A stretch of 64,000 nucleotides of DNA from an uncultured Maribacter sp. (lineage in GTDB: Bacteria > Bacteroidota > Bacteroidia > Flavobacteriales > Flavobacteriaceae). The notes beneath the pieces were generated by a model. It saw only the letters and a program-made list of their open reading frames with translations. It had not been told where the DNA came from and made no database searches. The stretch is from contig NZ_CANMBB010000001.1 in NCBI RefSeq assembly GCF_947495965.1, forward strand, positions 310,001 to 374,000. The letters are read 5' to 3'. Shown here in pieces: positions 51,310 through 60,155 of the stretch (positions are counted from its first letter, which is position 1; every line of letters begins with the position of its first letter). The position numbers and the translations under genes were made by a program.

Positions 51310-52848
51310 TTATTGTGATATTGTTATTTTAATTACAGTTGCCATAGTATCTACTTGCTTAGAAGGTGCTTTTACCTGTAAGCCTTCTTCCTCATCATAA
51401 CTCCATTCAACCTTTTCTTCACTACCTAAAAAACTAACATTTTCTATACTTGGTGCGTCTAAAATATTCTTCTTAGCAAACGATTTTAAAAGTAACTCTT
51501 TTTCTGGAGAAACAGCACCCATAACTATGGCATAAATTTCATAATCTTTGGTAGTATACCTAATATCTTTATTAGAGTATTCTAATTCTAAAAATGCTTT
51601 ATGATTTTCAAAATGACCATCTGGTTCTTTTGTAGGTCCTTCTCCAAAAGTATACCATGCTTCTGTTCCGTAAATAGCCTCTCCATATTTCTCTAACCAA
51701 TCTCCCATTTTCAAAAGCCCTTCTTTCTGGTTGTCCGGAATAGTACCATCTGCTTTTGGTGAAACATTTAATAATAAAACTCCATTTTTACTTACAATAT
51801 CTATTAGTGTATGTAAAACGTCTTTAGATTTTTTAACTCCTAAATTATCTGTATAACACCAACTACCATCACTAATAGTAGCATCTGTCATCCAAGTTTT
51901 TGTACCTATAACATTTTTACGAGATTGCTCTAAATCTTCAACACTCATATTTAAAGGCAAATCATGCTGTTTACGAACAATAACAACTTCTTTCCCTTTT
52001 TCTGCGGCAGCATTTAAATAATATGCAGCAAATTCTTTTCTATACTTTTCTGGAATATCCCCCAAAACATAGTCGAACCAAACAATATCAGGGTTATACT
52101 TATCTATCACTTCTTTTAATTTTCCCAACCACATTTCTTTATACCATTTTTCGTGCTCCATATTACCGTATAACATTTGTAATTTAGGATCATTAGATGT
52201 AGTTGGCATTCCTTCAAAATTTGGGAAGTGACTTATTCTTATATCTTCTCCCAATTTTGTTGCTCGTTGTAAATTTTTTGCATGATGAAAAGCTGTGATT
52301 AACTTCATTCCTTTACCACGTATTGCTTTTTCTATTTCCCCTGTAACATCTCTTTTTGGCCCCATGTCCATAACATTCCAAGGTGTTATTTCACTATCCC
52401 ACATGGCAAAACCATCATGATGTTCTGCAACTGGTCCGGAAAATTTTGCTCCAGAGTCTTGAAAAAGTGTTGCCCACTCTTCTGCATCAAATTTTTCTGC
52501 CTTAAACATTGGGATAAAATCATGATACCCAAACTCAGACGGGTGCCCGTATTTTTCTACATGGTGTTTGTAAAACTTATTGTCTTTAAAATGCATCCAT
52601 CTAGGGTACCATTCATTACCATATGCCGGTACTGAATAAACACCCCAATGAAAATAAATTCCAAGTTTGGAGTCTTTAAACCATTCCGGAGATTCTTTAT
52701 GTTTTCCTAATGAATTCCAATTTTCAGTAAACGGTTTTTCTAAATCTGTTTCAGTTGCTACAGTGTCTTTCTTTTCTTTTTTGTCTGAACATGATGCTAT
52801 TAAAACAACTACTATTAGAGCTAAAAAACGAGTATGTATTGGTTTCAT
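51310..52848 (-). CDS. GH29 alpha-L-fucosidase, lipoprotein
   Basis: The start at 52848 (MKPIHTRFLALIVVVLIASC) gives a clean lipoprotein signal, with Cys at 20; an upstream ATG would add 22 residues. The GH29 catalytic domain has GVYSVPAYGNEWYPRWMH, EHHDGFAMWDS and DIVWFDYVLGD (the Asp of WFD is the expected nucleophile). A short C-terminal beta region follows. The enzyme releases L-fucose from fucosylated glycans, probably outside the cell or in the periplasm. It is first in an operon with a fuconolactonase-like gene. The palindrome TACTATA-N6-TATAGTA lies upstream at 52934-52953. Confidence 0.93.
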   Translation of the reverse strand: MKPIHTRFLALIVVVLIASCSDKKEKKDTVATETDLEKPFTENWNSLGKHKESPEWFKDSKLGIYFHWGVYSVPAYGNEWYPRWMHFKDNKFYKHHVEKYGHPSEFGYHDFIPMFKAEKFDAEEWATLFQDSGAKFSGPVAEHHDGFAMWDSEITPWNVMDMGPKRDVTGEIEKAIRGKGMKLITAFHHAKNLQRATKLGEDIRISHFPNFEGMPTTSNDPKLQMLYGNMEHEKWYKEMWLGKLKEVIDKYNPDIVWFDYVLGDIPEKYRKEFAAYYLNAAAEKGKEVVIVRKQHDLPLNMSVEDLEQSRKNVIGTKTWMTDATISDGSWCYTDNLGVKKSKDVLHTLIDIVSKNGVLLLNVSPKADGTIPDNQKEGLLKMGDWLEKYGEAIYGTEAWYTFGEGPTKEPDGHFENHKAFLELEYSNKDIRYTTKDYEIYAIVMGAVSPEKELLLKSFAKKNILDAPSIENVSFLGSEEKVEWSYDEEEGLQVKAPSKQVDTMATVIKITISQ

Positions 52849-52933
52849 AAGTTGGTTTTTAATGATACCTAAATGTACTTGTATTAGTATGCAACTAAGA
52901 AAAGTATTGGTCATATGTATATAACATATGGTT

Positions 52934-52953
52934 TACTATAGTGTTTTATAGTA
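52934..52953. promoter_or_regulatory. Inverted repeat upstream of the fucosidase gene
   Basis: TACTATA and TATAGTA are separated by GTGTTT, a perfect 7-6-7 inverted repeat about 85 bases before the fucosidase start. It abuts the terminator of uxaB. It may be an operator for a regulator that is not identified. Confidence 0.4.
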
Positions 52954-52955
52954 GA

Positions 52956-52997
52956 AAAAACCTTAACATAAGCAAGATTAGCTCTGTTAAGGTTTTT
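52956..52997 (-). terminator. Terminator of the uxaB gene
   Basis: AAAAACCTTAACA pairs perfectly with TGTTAAGGTTTTT around a 16-base loop, with T runs on both sides. It lies about 50 bases after the uxaB stop. Confidence 0.8.
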
Positions 52998-53049
52998 GAT
53001 TCTATTTTTTTTGGCTAAATTTTATTTGGCCAATACAATGAAAACAAAA

Positions 53050-54480
53050 TTATAAATTTTCTAATGTTTTTCGCATTCCTTCCGTTATAATAGCATTTAA
53101 ATGTGCTTGTACTTTTTCTTGTAAACCATTAATTTGAGTTAAATCTGTAGCCCAAAAATTTGTATTACTTAAAACGGCTTGCGTAATTTTTGCTATATCA
53201 TTTGTTGCCCACTGCGTTTTAAAAAACTCTAATACTTTTTCATCATCTTTTAAAGTAATTTCTTCTCCGTTACGTTCCCCTTTATAAAAAGCAATCAATG
53301 CTGCTAAAGAAAATAACAATCTATTAGGCAATTCATTCTTACGTTTTACGTACTCTAAAACAGATGGCAATACTCTTGTCTTATATTTAGATACAGAGTT
53401 TAATGAAATACTCATTAACGCATGTTCTAAATAAGGGTTTCTAAAACGGTCTAAAACATCATTAGAGAATTGATTTAGCTCCTCTTCAGACAAATCTAAG
53501 GTTGGGCAAATTTCATTAAAAATAGCATCTTTTAAAAAGCCACCAACAACGGCATCTTCTAAAGATTCTCGAACTTTTTCTATTCCATATAAATAACCTA
53601 CTGGTACTAAGCTAGTATGTGCTCCATTTAAAATACGAACTTTACGTGTTCTGTAGGGTTCCATGTCATCCGTAAAAACAACATTAAGGCCACAGGCTTC
53701 TGACGGAAACTCTTCTTTAACCTCTTTAGGACCTTCTATTACCCATAAGTGAAACTGCTCCCCTTCTACTACTAAATTATCTTTATACCCTAACTCTTTT
53801 GTAATAGCATCCATTTTATCTCTTGGATATCCTGGAACAATCCTATCTACTAAAGTATTACAGAAAATATTATCTTCATTAATCCAGTTTACAAACTCCT
53901 CTCCTAGTTTCCATTCTTTAGCGTATTGCAAAATAATTCTTTTTAAATTATCGCCATTACGATCTATTAACTCACATGGAATAACAATTAAACCTTTGTC
54001 TGAAGCTCCGCTAAATTCTTGAAATCTTTTATATAATAACGCAGTTAACTTTCCTGGAAAGCTCTTCTGTGGAGCATCTTCTAAAGTATCTTCTGCATTA
54101 TACGCTATCCCTGCTTCTGTGGTATTAGAAATTACAAAACGTAAATATGGGTTTTTTGCATTTGCTAAATAACCCGCAAAATTATCATACGGATTAATAG
54201 CTCTTTGAATACAATCTATAATCTCGTGCTCACTAATTGCTTTCCCGTTTTTAATACCATTTAAATACAAAGTATATAATCCATCTTGATCGTTTAGCAT
54301 TTTTACTAAACCTTGATCAATTGGCTGTACAACTACAACACCAGCATCAAAATTTGCTTTTTTGTTCATTTCATGAATCATCCAATTGGCAAAGGCTCTT
54401 AAAAAATTACCTTCTCCAAACTGCAAAATTCTTTCTGTATACGTATTTACATTTGCCGTACTTCTATTTAATGCATCCAT
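53050..54480 (-). CDS. uxaB: Tagaturonate reductase
   Basis: A 476-residue mannitol-dehydrogenase-family enzyme that reduces D-tagaturonate to D-altronate with NADH. It has the N-terminal dinucleotide region (ILQFGEGNFLRAFANWMI), the active-site Lys/Asn/His pattern in RKVRILNGAHTSLVPVGYLYG and the length of UxaB. It lies in the same direction as uxaA, 58 bases downstream. It is the second step of galacturonate breakdown; the isomerase UxaC is not in this window. A terminator at 52956-52997 ends the unit before the fucosidase gene. Confidence 0.93.
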   Translation of the reverse strand: MDALNRSTANVNTYTERILQFGEGNFLRAFANWMIHEMNKKANFDAGVVVVQPIDQGLVKMLNDQDGLYTLYLNGIKNGKAISEHEIIDCIQRAINPYDNFAGYLANAKNPYLRFVISNTTEAGIAYNAEDTLEDAPQKSFPGKLTALLYKRFQEFSGASDKGLIVIPCELIDRNGDNLKRIILQYAKEWKLGEEFVNWINEDNIFCNTLVDRIVPGYPRDKMDAITKELGYKDNLVVEGEQFHLWVIEGPKEVKEEFPSEACGLNVVFTDDMEPYRTRKVRILNGAHTSLVPVGYLYGIEKVRESLEDAVVGGFLKDAIFNEICPTLDLSEEELNQFSNDVLDRFRNPYLEHALMSISLNSVSKYKTRVLPSVLEYVKRKNELPNRLLFSLAALIAFYKGERNGEEITLKDDEKVLEFFKTQWATNDIAKITQAVLSNTNFWATDLTQINGLQEKVQAHLNAIITEGMRKTLENL

Positions 54481-54538
54481 GTATTTTAAGCTTTTCTCTA
54501 TTAGTTTTAACCTCTAGCTTTAATAATTTGTTATTGTT

Positions 54539-56191
54539 TTATAGTGATACTCCTCTTTTCCAAGGAATAAAATCATTATTACCATGAACAACCGCCTTAG
54601 AAGCAGTTTCTCCACTTGCCACTCTAATAATATGGTCTAGTATTTTTTCTCCCATTGAGGCTATGGTATCTTCTCCAGTAATTACTGTCCCTGCATTAAT
54701 GTCTATGATGTCATACATCTTTTCATACAAATGTGTATTACTAGACATTTTTAAAACAGGCGCTACTGGATTACCTGTTGGGGTACCTAACCCTGTAGTA
54801 AATACTACAACATTACAACCAGAACCTACCAAACCTGTTGTAGATTCCACATCATTACCTGGCGTACATAATAAATTTAAACCTGGCATGGTTACTTGTT
54901 CTGCATAATCTAAAACTTGAACAACAGGAGATGTTCCTCCTTTTTTTGCTGCTCCTGCAGATTTCATTGCATCGGTAATTAAACCATCTTTTATATTTCC
55001 TGGGGATGGATTATTTTCAAACCCAGAACCAACAGCTACTGCTGCTGCAGAATAAGCTCGCATTAAGTCGTAGAATTTTTTAGAATCTTCTTCAGTATTA
55101 CATCTGTTTATTAACTCTTGCTCTACACCGTTTAATTCTGGAAATTCTGCCAATACAGGACTTCCTCCTAATGCTACTAGTAAATCTGATGCATACCCTA
55201 GTGCTGGGTTTGCAGATATTCCTGAAAAACCATCAGAACCACCGCATTCTAACCCTAAAACTAGTTTACTTAATGGTGCTGGTTGTCTTTCTATTTTATT
55301 AGCCTCTGTTAAACCAATAAAAGTATGTTTAACAGCTTCTTCTATTAATGCACGTTCGCTTTCGCTTTGTTGTTGCTCTAAATAATGTACTGGTTTCCCC
55401 ATATTAGGGTCAATAGCATCTAAAGCATCTTGTAGCATACTAATTTGGGCATTTTGGCAACCTAAACTAAAAATAGTTGCTCCTGCTACATTGGGGTTTG
55501 CTATATACCCAGCTAAAAGCTGACATAAGACTTCTGAATCTTGGCGTATACCACCACAACCACCATCGTGTTTTAAAAACTTAATGCCATCTACATTAGG
55601 AAATAATCTATTTTTAGTTAATTCTTCCTTTGTAGTTATAATTGGGGTATTAAAAATTTCCTCACTAGTAGCTCCTGCTTTATACTTCTTTATTAAAGCA
55701 TCTGTATCTACAGCAAAATCTTTTTTAGTTTCGTATCCTAATTTTTCTGAAAGCGCGCCTTCTAAAACATCTATATTTCTGTTTTCACAGAATGTTAATG
55801 GAATTACCAACCAATAGTTACTTGTACCTACCTTACCATCTTTTCTATGGTAGCCATTAAATGTTCTTCCTTTAAATTTAGAAGCATCTGGGGCTGTCCA
55901 CGTAAATTTTTCTTTTGAGTCATTAAATTCTGCTGATGCATGTTTTACATTATCTATTGTAATTGCATAACCTGCCGGAATTGACTTAACTGCTTTACCA
56001 ATTAATACACCGTACATGAATATTTCATCTCCTACTGCAAAATTGTTTAAAGCAAATTTGTGCTTTTGTTTGATGTTTTCTTTTAAAATAATTTCGGTAC
56101 AATTTATTGTTGTTACAGTTCCTTTTTCTAAAGGGTTAATAGCAACAATAATGTTGTCTCTTGGATCTATTTGAACGTAATTCTTAGACAT
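54539..56191 (-). CDS. uxaA: Altronate dehydratase
   Basis: A 550-residue enzyme that dehydrates D-altronate to 2-keto-3-deoxy-D-gluconate. The N-terminal SAF domain (about 1-100) is fused to the UxaA/GarD catalytic domain, with HDGGCGGIRQDSEVL, FSLGCQNAQ, LGLECGGSDGFSG and TGLGTPTGNPVAPVLK as family motifs. GarD-type galactarate dehydratase is the close alternative, but the neighbouring uxaB favours altronate. It lies downstream of kdgA across the hairpin at 56222-56252, so the operon may be partly attenuated there. Confidence 0.92.
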   Translation of the reverse strand: MSKNYVQIDPRDNIIVAINPLEKGTVTTINCTEIILKENIKQKHKFALNNFAVGDEIFMYGVLIGKAVKSIPAGYAITIDNVKHASAEFNDSKEKFTWTAPDASKFKGRTFNGYHRKDGKVGTSNYWLVIPLTFCENRNIDVLEGALSEKLGYETKKDFAVDTDALIKKYKAGATSEEIFNTPIITTKEELTKNRLFPNVDGIKFLKHDGGCGGIRQDSEVLCQLLAGYIANPNVAGATIFSLGCQNAQISMLQDALDAIDPNMGKPVHYLEQQQSESERALIEEAVKHTFIGLTEANKIERQPAPLSKLVLGLECGGSDGFSGISANPALGYASDLLVALGGSPVLAEFPELNGVEQELINRCNTEEDSKKFYDLMRAYSAAAVAVGSGFENNPSPGNIKDGLITDAMKSAGAAKKGGTSPVVQVLDYAEQVTMPGLNLLCTPGNDVESTTGLVGSGCNVVVFTTGLGTPTGNPVAPVLKMSSNTHLYEKMYDIIDINAGTVITGEDTIASMGEKILDHIIRVASGETASKAVVHGNNDFIPWKRGVSL

Positions 56192-56221
56192 AGCTTTTAT
56201 TTGTGTAATTATGAAAGTAAA

Positions 56222-56252
56222 AAGAGGAGATACTTTTTAACTATCTCCTCTT
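56222..56252 (-). terminator. Terminator between kdgA and uxaA
   Basis: On the minus strand AAGAGGAGATA pairs perfectly with TATCTCCTCTT around a 9-base loop, and T residues follow. It lies 8 bases after the kdgA stop and 31 bases before the uxaA start. It separates the two units or acts as an attenuator. Confidence 0.8.
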
Positions 56253-56259
56253 AAGAAAA

Positions 56260-56928
56260 TTATTTTCTAATAGACTTAATAGTAGCTAAAGCTTTTTTAA
56301 CATCTTGCTCTAATTTAGCATAGTCTTTATTTGCTATTATATCTTTACTAATAAGTTTAGACCCCATTCCAACACATGTTACACCTGCATCAAACCATCC
56401 TTTTAAGTTAGATTCTTCTGTACTAACTCCACCAGTTGGCATAACACTTGTCCACGGTTGTGGGCCTTTTATTGCGGATACAAATCCTGGTCCGTAAGTA
56501 GAGCCTGGAAATAATTTTACAATCTCGCAACCTAATTCTTCTGCTCTATTAATTTCTGTTAATGAGCCACAACCAGGAGACCATAAAACTTTTTTACGAT
56601 TACAAGCAATAGCAATATCTTCTCTTAAAGAAGGTGTTACTATAAAATTTGCTCCCATTTGCATAAATAAAGATGCAGCTCCTGCATCTGTTATAGAACC
56701 AACTCCCATAATCATTCCTGGAAGCTCTTTTATTGCATATTTATTTAATTCATTAAAAACTTCATAAGCGAAATCTCCACGAGCAGTAAATTCCATTAAT
56801 CTTGCGCCTCCATCATAACAAGCTTTTAATACTTTTTTTCCTAATTCTATATCAGGATTGTAAAATAAAGGAACCATCCCTGTTTCCTTCATTACATTAG
56901 CCACTTCTATTCTTGTGTATTGTGCCAT
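56260..56928 (-). CDS. kdgA: KHG/KDPG aldolase
   Basis: The 222-residue lyase splits 2-keto-3-deoxy-6-phosphogluconate into pyruvate and glyceraldehyde-3-phosphate. It has the family segments GGARLMEFTARGDFAYEVF, GVGSITDAGAASLFMQMGANFIVTP, LWSPGCGSLTEI, VKLFPGSTYGPGFVSAIKGP (Schiff-base Lys likely in VKLFP) and PTGGVS. It lies after kdgK with a hairpin in the 70-bp gap. Together with KdgK it completes the route from uronates to central metabolism. Confidence 0.95.
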   Translation of the reverse strand: MAQYTRIEVANVMKETGMVPLFYNPDIELGKKVLKACYDGGARLMEFTARGDFAYEVFNELNKYAIKELPGMIMGVGSITDAGAASLFMQMGANFIVTPSLREDIAIACNRKKVLWSPGCGSLTEINRAEELGCEIVKLFPGSTYGPGFVSAIKGPQPWTSVMPTGGVSTEESNLKGWFDAGVTCVGMGSKLISKDIIANKDYAKLEQDVKKALATIKSIRK

Positions 56929-56942
56929 ATCTTTTTATATAT

Positions 56943-56970
56943 AAATCCTTCCCAATTAAGAGAAGGATTT
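56943..56970 (-). other. Intergenic hairpin between kdgK and kdgA
   Basis: AAATCCTTC and GAAGGATTT form a 9-bp stem with a 10-base loop. No T run follows on the minus strand, so this is more likely an mRNA processing or stabilising hairpin than a terminator. Confidence 0.45.
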
Positions 56971-56998
56971 GTTATTTTATTATACTATAATTTAAAAT

Positions 56999-58039
56999 TT
57001 ATCTAGCAACACGACCAGATGCATCTCCGCCCATAAGCTTTTCAACCTCAGCTACAGTAACCAAGTTAGCATCCCCTTTAATAGTGTGTTTTAAACAAGA
57101 TGCTGCAACAGCAAAATCAAGAGCATTTTGGTCATCTTCTGGGTACTTTAATAATCCGTAGATTAATCCTCCCATGAAAGAATCTCCACCACCTACTCTA
57201 TCTACGATATCTGTGATTTGGTATTGACGTGTTTCATACATTTTAGAACCATCCCATAAAACACCTGCCCAAGTATTATGAGAAGCTGAGATAGACCCAC
57301 GTAACGTTGTAATTACCTTTTTAGCTTTTGGGAATTTTTTCATCATTTGTTTACACACAGATAAGAATGCTTCTGCTTTAACATCATGACCATCTTTATG
57401 TACATCTAAACCTTCTGGGTGAATTCCAAAGTGCTTTTCAGCATCTTCTTCGTTTCCTAAGATAATATCACAATAAGATGTAAGTTCCGTCATAATAGCT
57501 TCTCTATCACCACCATAATTCCAAAGTTTAGCTCTGTAATTTAAATCGGTAGAAATAGTAATTCCTTTTGCACTAGCAGCTTTTACAGCTTCCAAACAAA
57601 CATCTGCAGCTCCTTGCGAAATTGCAGGAGTAATTCCTGTCCAATGAAACCATTCTACACCTTCAAAAACAGCATCCCAATCTATCATTCCAGATTCAAT
57701 TTCAGCTATAGCAGAATGTGCTCTATCGTAAACTACTTTACTACCTCTACTTACTGCTCCTGTTTCTAAGAAATAGATTCCTAAACGGTCTCCCCCATAA
57801 ACTATTTTATCTACGCCTACTCCACGTTTGCGCATTTCCATCATTGCACACTCACCAATATCATTTTTTGGTAAACGAGTTACGAAATCTACAGGCACAC
57901 CATAGTTTGCTAATGATACTGCAACATTAGACTCTCCACCACCATAAATAACATCAAAGTTATTTGCTTGAGAAAATCTTAAAAATCCTTGAGGTGCTAA
58001 TCTTAGCATGATCTCTCCGAAGGTTACTACTTTTTTCAT
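56999..58039 (-). CDS. kdgK: 2-keto-3-deoxygluconate kinase
   Basis: The 346-residue PfkB-family kinase phosphorylates 2-keto-3-deoxygluconate with ATP. It has VIYGGGESNVAVSLANYG at the N-terminus and the PfkB ATP/anion-hole motif VDRVGGGDSFMGGLIYGL near 285-302, whose Asp is the catalytic base. The family assignment is firm; the substrate is assigned from the neighbouring kdgA, uxaA and uxaB. The gene lies 54 bases after the dehydrogenase gene and 70 bases before kdgA, all in one direction. Confidence 0.93.
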   Translation of the reverse strand: MKKVVTFGEIMLRLAPQGFLRFSQANNFDVIYGGGESNVAVSLANYGVPVDFVTRLPKNDIGECAMMEMRKRGVGVDKIVYGGDRLGIYFLETGAVSRGSKVVYDRAHSAIAEIESGMIDWDAVFEGVEWFHWTGITPAISQGAADVCLEAVKAASAKGITISTDLNYRAKLWNYGGDREAIMTELTSYCDIILGNEEDAEKHFGIHPEGLDVHKDGHDVKAEAFLSVCKQMMKKFPKAKKVITTLRGSISASHNTWAGVLWDGSKMYETRQYQITDIVDRVGGGDSFMGGLIYGLLKYPEDDQNALDFAVAASCLKHTIKGDANLVTVAEVEKLMGGDASGRVAR

Positions 58040-58093
58040 TTGATTTAAATTGATTAAAGTTTTAAAAAATATTTAGTTTTAATAATCGAGTTC

Positions 58094-59104
58094 TTAATTA
58101 AAATTTACTGTAGCTTTAATTACACCAGTAGCTGGATCTAACCAACTATCAAAATTTTGTATCATTTCAGATGCATCTACATTGTGTGTTATAAATGATT
58201 CTGTTGGAAATTCATTTAATACACTTATAACATGTTCAAAATCTTCTAATGTTGCATTTCTACTACACATAATAGTAGTTTCTTTTGCATGTATAGCAGG
58301 ATGCGAAAAGGTAAGGTCTCCTTTAGATAAACCTACTAATACATATCTACCGCCATGTGACATATAATCTGGACCAGATTCTAATGCTCCTTTATGCCCT
58401 GTAGCATCATAAACTACAGTTGCCATATCTCCTCCTGTAATTTCTTCTATTTTAGACACAGTTTCTTTTCCTCCTAATACAATATGGTCTACACCAATTT
58501 TTTCTTTAGCATAATCCAAACGTTGTTGGTTCATATCTATTGCTATTACTTTTGCTCCTTTTATTTGAGCCAGCTTCATAATCCCGATGCCTATTGGCCC
58601 GCAACCTACAACTACTACTGTTTCACCATCTTGCAACATAGACCTTCTAATAGCATGTGCTCCAATTGCTAAAGGTTCTACAATAGCCATTTGGTCGTCA
58701 CTTAAATTATTAGCAGGTATTAATAAATCTATAGGTACAGATATAACTTCTTGCATACCGCCATCTGTATGAACGCCTAGCACTTTAATATTTGGACAAC
58801 AATTTGTTTTTCCATTTTTTGAGGCAAAACTATTTTTATCGCTTATATATGGCATTACAACAACATTGTCTCCTGCTTTTATACCCTGTTCATTATCCTC
58901 AATCTCTATAACTTGTGTAGCTAGTTCATGACCTAATATTCTAGGATAGCTAAAAAAAGCTTGATTACCTGCATATGCATGCAAATCTGTACCGCAAATA
59001 CCAACCTTAGTTACTTTTAACAATGCCTCTCCTTTTTTCTTAGTTGGAGCTTCTTTTTCTTTTAATAAAAAAGTTCCTGGGGTTTCACAAACTATGTATT
59101 TCAT
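58094..59104 (-). CDS. Zinc-type alcohol dehydrogenase, sugar-acid dehydrogenase-like
   Basis: A 336-residue medium-chain dehydrogenase. It has the catalytic zinc motif GICGTDLHAYAG and GHELA, and a NAD-binding GCGPIGIG near 170. The structural-zinc lobe (PYISDKNSFASKNGKTNCC) has lost most of the usual Cys residues, keeping only the last one or two. Segments such as KVLGVHTDGGMQE resemble L-galactonate 5-dehydrogenase (LgoD/YjjN), whose product tagaturonate is the substrate of UxaB encoded nearby. That role is a plausible inference. It is the first gene of a unit with kdgK and kdgA, and is divergent from the AraC gene. Confidence 0.82.
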   Translation of the reverse strand: MKYIVCETPGTFLLKEKEAPTKKKGEALLKVTKVGICGTDLHAYAGNQAFFSYPRILGHELATQVIEIEDNEQGIKAGDNVVVMPYISDKNSFASKNGKTNCCPNIKVLGVHTDGGMQEVISVPIDLLIPANNLSDDQMAIVEPLAIGAHAIRRSMLQDGETVVVVGCGPIGIGIMKLAQIKGAKVIAIDMNQQRLDYAKEKIGVDHIVLGGKETVSKIEEITGGDMATVVYDATGHKGALESGPDYMSHGGRYVLVGLSKGDLTFSHPAIHAKETTIMCSRNATLEDFEHVISVLNEFPTESFITHNVDASEMIQNFDSWLDPATGVIKATVNFN

Positions 59105-59143
59105 ATTTATTAGGTGCTTTTACTTAAAATTTGATAATATATG

Positions 59144-59151
59144 CAAATGTA
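59144..59151 (-). promoter_or_regulatory. -7 box of the dehydrogenase-kdgK-kdgA unit
   Basis: The minus strand has TACATTTG (59151-59144), an exact -7 box 40 bases before the dehydrogenase start at 59104. Confidence 0.5.
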
Positions 59152-59188
59152 AATTGTGAAATAAAGAATAGCTACCACAAATACGACC

Positions 59189-59203
59189 AATAGTGATACT
59201 ATT
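59189..59203. promoter_or_regulatory. Palindrome between the dehydrogenase and AraC genes
   Basis: AATAGT-GAT-ACTATT is a perfect 6-3-6 inverted repeat. It lies 37 bases from the left -7 box and 25 bases from the right one, a good place for a shared operator. AraC-family sites are often direct repeats, so the binder may be another protein. Confidence 0.4.
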
Positions 59204-59228
59204 TTTGCCTTAAATAGCAATTAACTTC

Positions 59229-59236
59229 TAATTTTG
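59229..59236 (+). promoter_or_regulatory. -7 box of the araC-type gene
   Basis: TAATTTTG is an exact -7 box with TTG 21 bases upstream (59205-59207). It lies 43 bases before the ATG at 59280. Confidence 0.5.
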
Positions 59237-59279
59237 TTTTATATTGTTAAGATTAGCAGGTGCTACTTAAGTAAATACT

Positions 59280-60149
59280 ATGAAATTACACCTTATAAGC
59301 AGAGATAACCTTGAAAATACCTCTTTCATGGTTACTAGACATAACGAGCCTTCTTTTTTAAAAGTTTGGCATTACCATCCGGAGTTAGAATTGGTTTTAA
59401 CCTTAAAGAGTACTGGTACTAGGTTTGTTGGGGATAGTATTAAAAAATTTGAAGAAGGAGATCTTGTTTTAATTGGAAAGAACCTTCCACATATGTGGGT
59501 GAATGATGATTATTATTTTGAAGCAAATTCTGGCTTAATGGCCGAAGATATTGTTATCCATTTTAGAGAAGATTTTTTAGGGAAAGATTTTTTTGAAACC
59601 AAAGAAATGAGACCTATTGGAAAACTTTTAGAAAAAGCAAAATTTGGAATTAAATTCATAAATGTAAACTCTTCTATACCAAAAAAAATTGAAAACATTT
59701 CTTCATTAAATAGTTTTGAAAGAACTATAGAATTATTAAGTATTTTAAATAATCTGGCTTTACATAATAGTTATGAAGTACTATCTAGTGAAGGTTACAT
59801 TAAAACTTTTAACAAAACAAAAAATGTAACTTTAGACAATACTTACGTATACATATTTGAAAATTTTAATAATCCCATTTCTTTAGAAGATGTTGCCAAT
59901 GTTGCAAATATGAATCCTTCTGCATTTAGCAGGTATTTTAAACGTATTAATAGAAAAACCTTTTCCAGATATTTAAATGAAGTTCGCATAGGCTATGCAT
60001 GTAACCAACTTATAGAACAAAGAGGAAATATAGCAAGTATTTGTTATGAATCTGGCTTTAATAACATTTCCAATTTTAACCGACAATTTAAAAACATCAC
60101 AAGCAAAACACCTTCAGAATATCTAAAACATTTTACAGATACTAATTAG
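59280..60149 (+). CDS. AraC-family transcriptional regulator
   Basis: The 289-residue regulator has an N-terminal cupin-like sensor domain (HNEPSFLKVWHYHPELELVL, about 20-100). Two C-terminal AraC helix-turn-helix motifs follow (about 190-285; SLEDVANVANMNPSAFSRYF and ASICYESGFNNISNFNRQFK). It is divergent from the dehydrogenase gene and convergent with the TRAP genes. The likely inducer is a sugar acid or uronate, judged from the neighbours only. Confidence 0.92.
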   Translation: MKLHLISRDNLENTSFMVTRHNEPSFLKVWHYHPELELVLTLKSTGTRFVGDSIKKFEEGDLVLIGKNLPHMWVNDDYYFEANSGLMAEDIVIHFREDFLGKDFFETKEMRPIGKLLEKAKFGIKFINVNSSIPKKIENISSLNSFERTIELLSILNNLALHNSYEVLSSEGYIKTFNKTKNVTLDNTYVYIFENFNNPISLEDVANVANMNPSAFSRYFKRINRKTFSRYLNEVRIGYACNQLIEQRGNIASICYESGFNNISNFNRQFKNITSKTPSEYLKHFTDTN

Positions 60150-60155
60150 CTTTTC

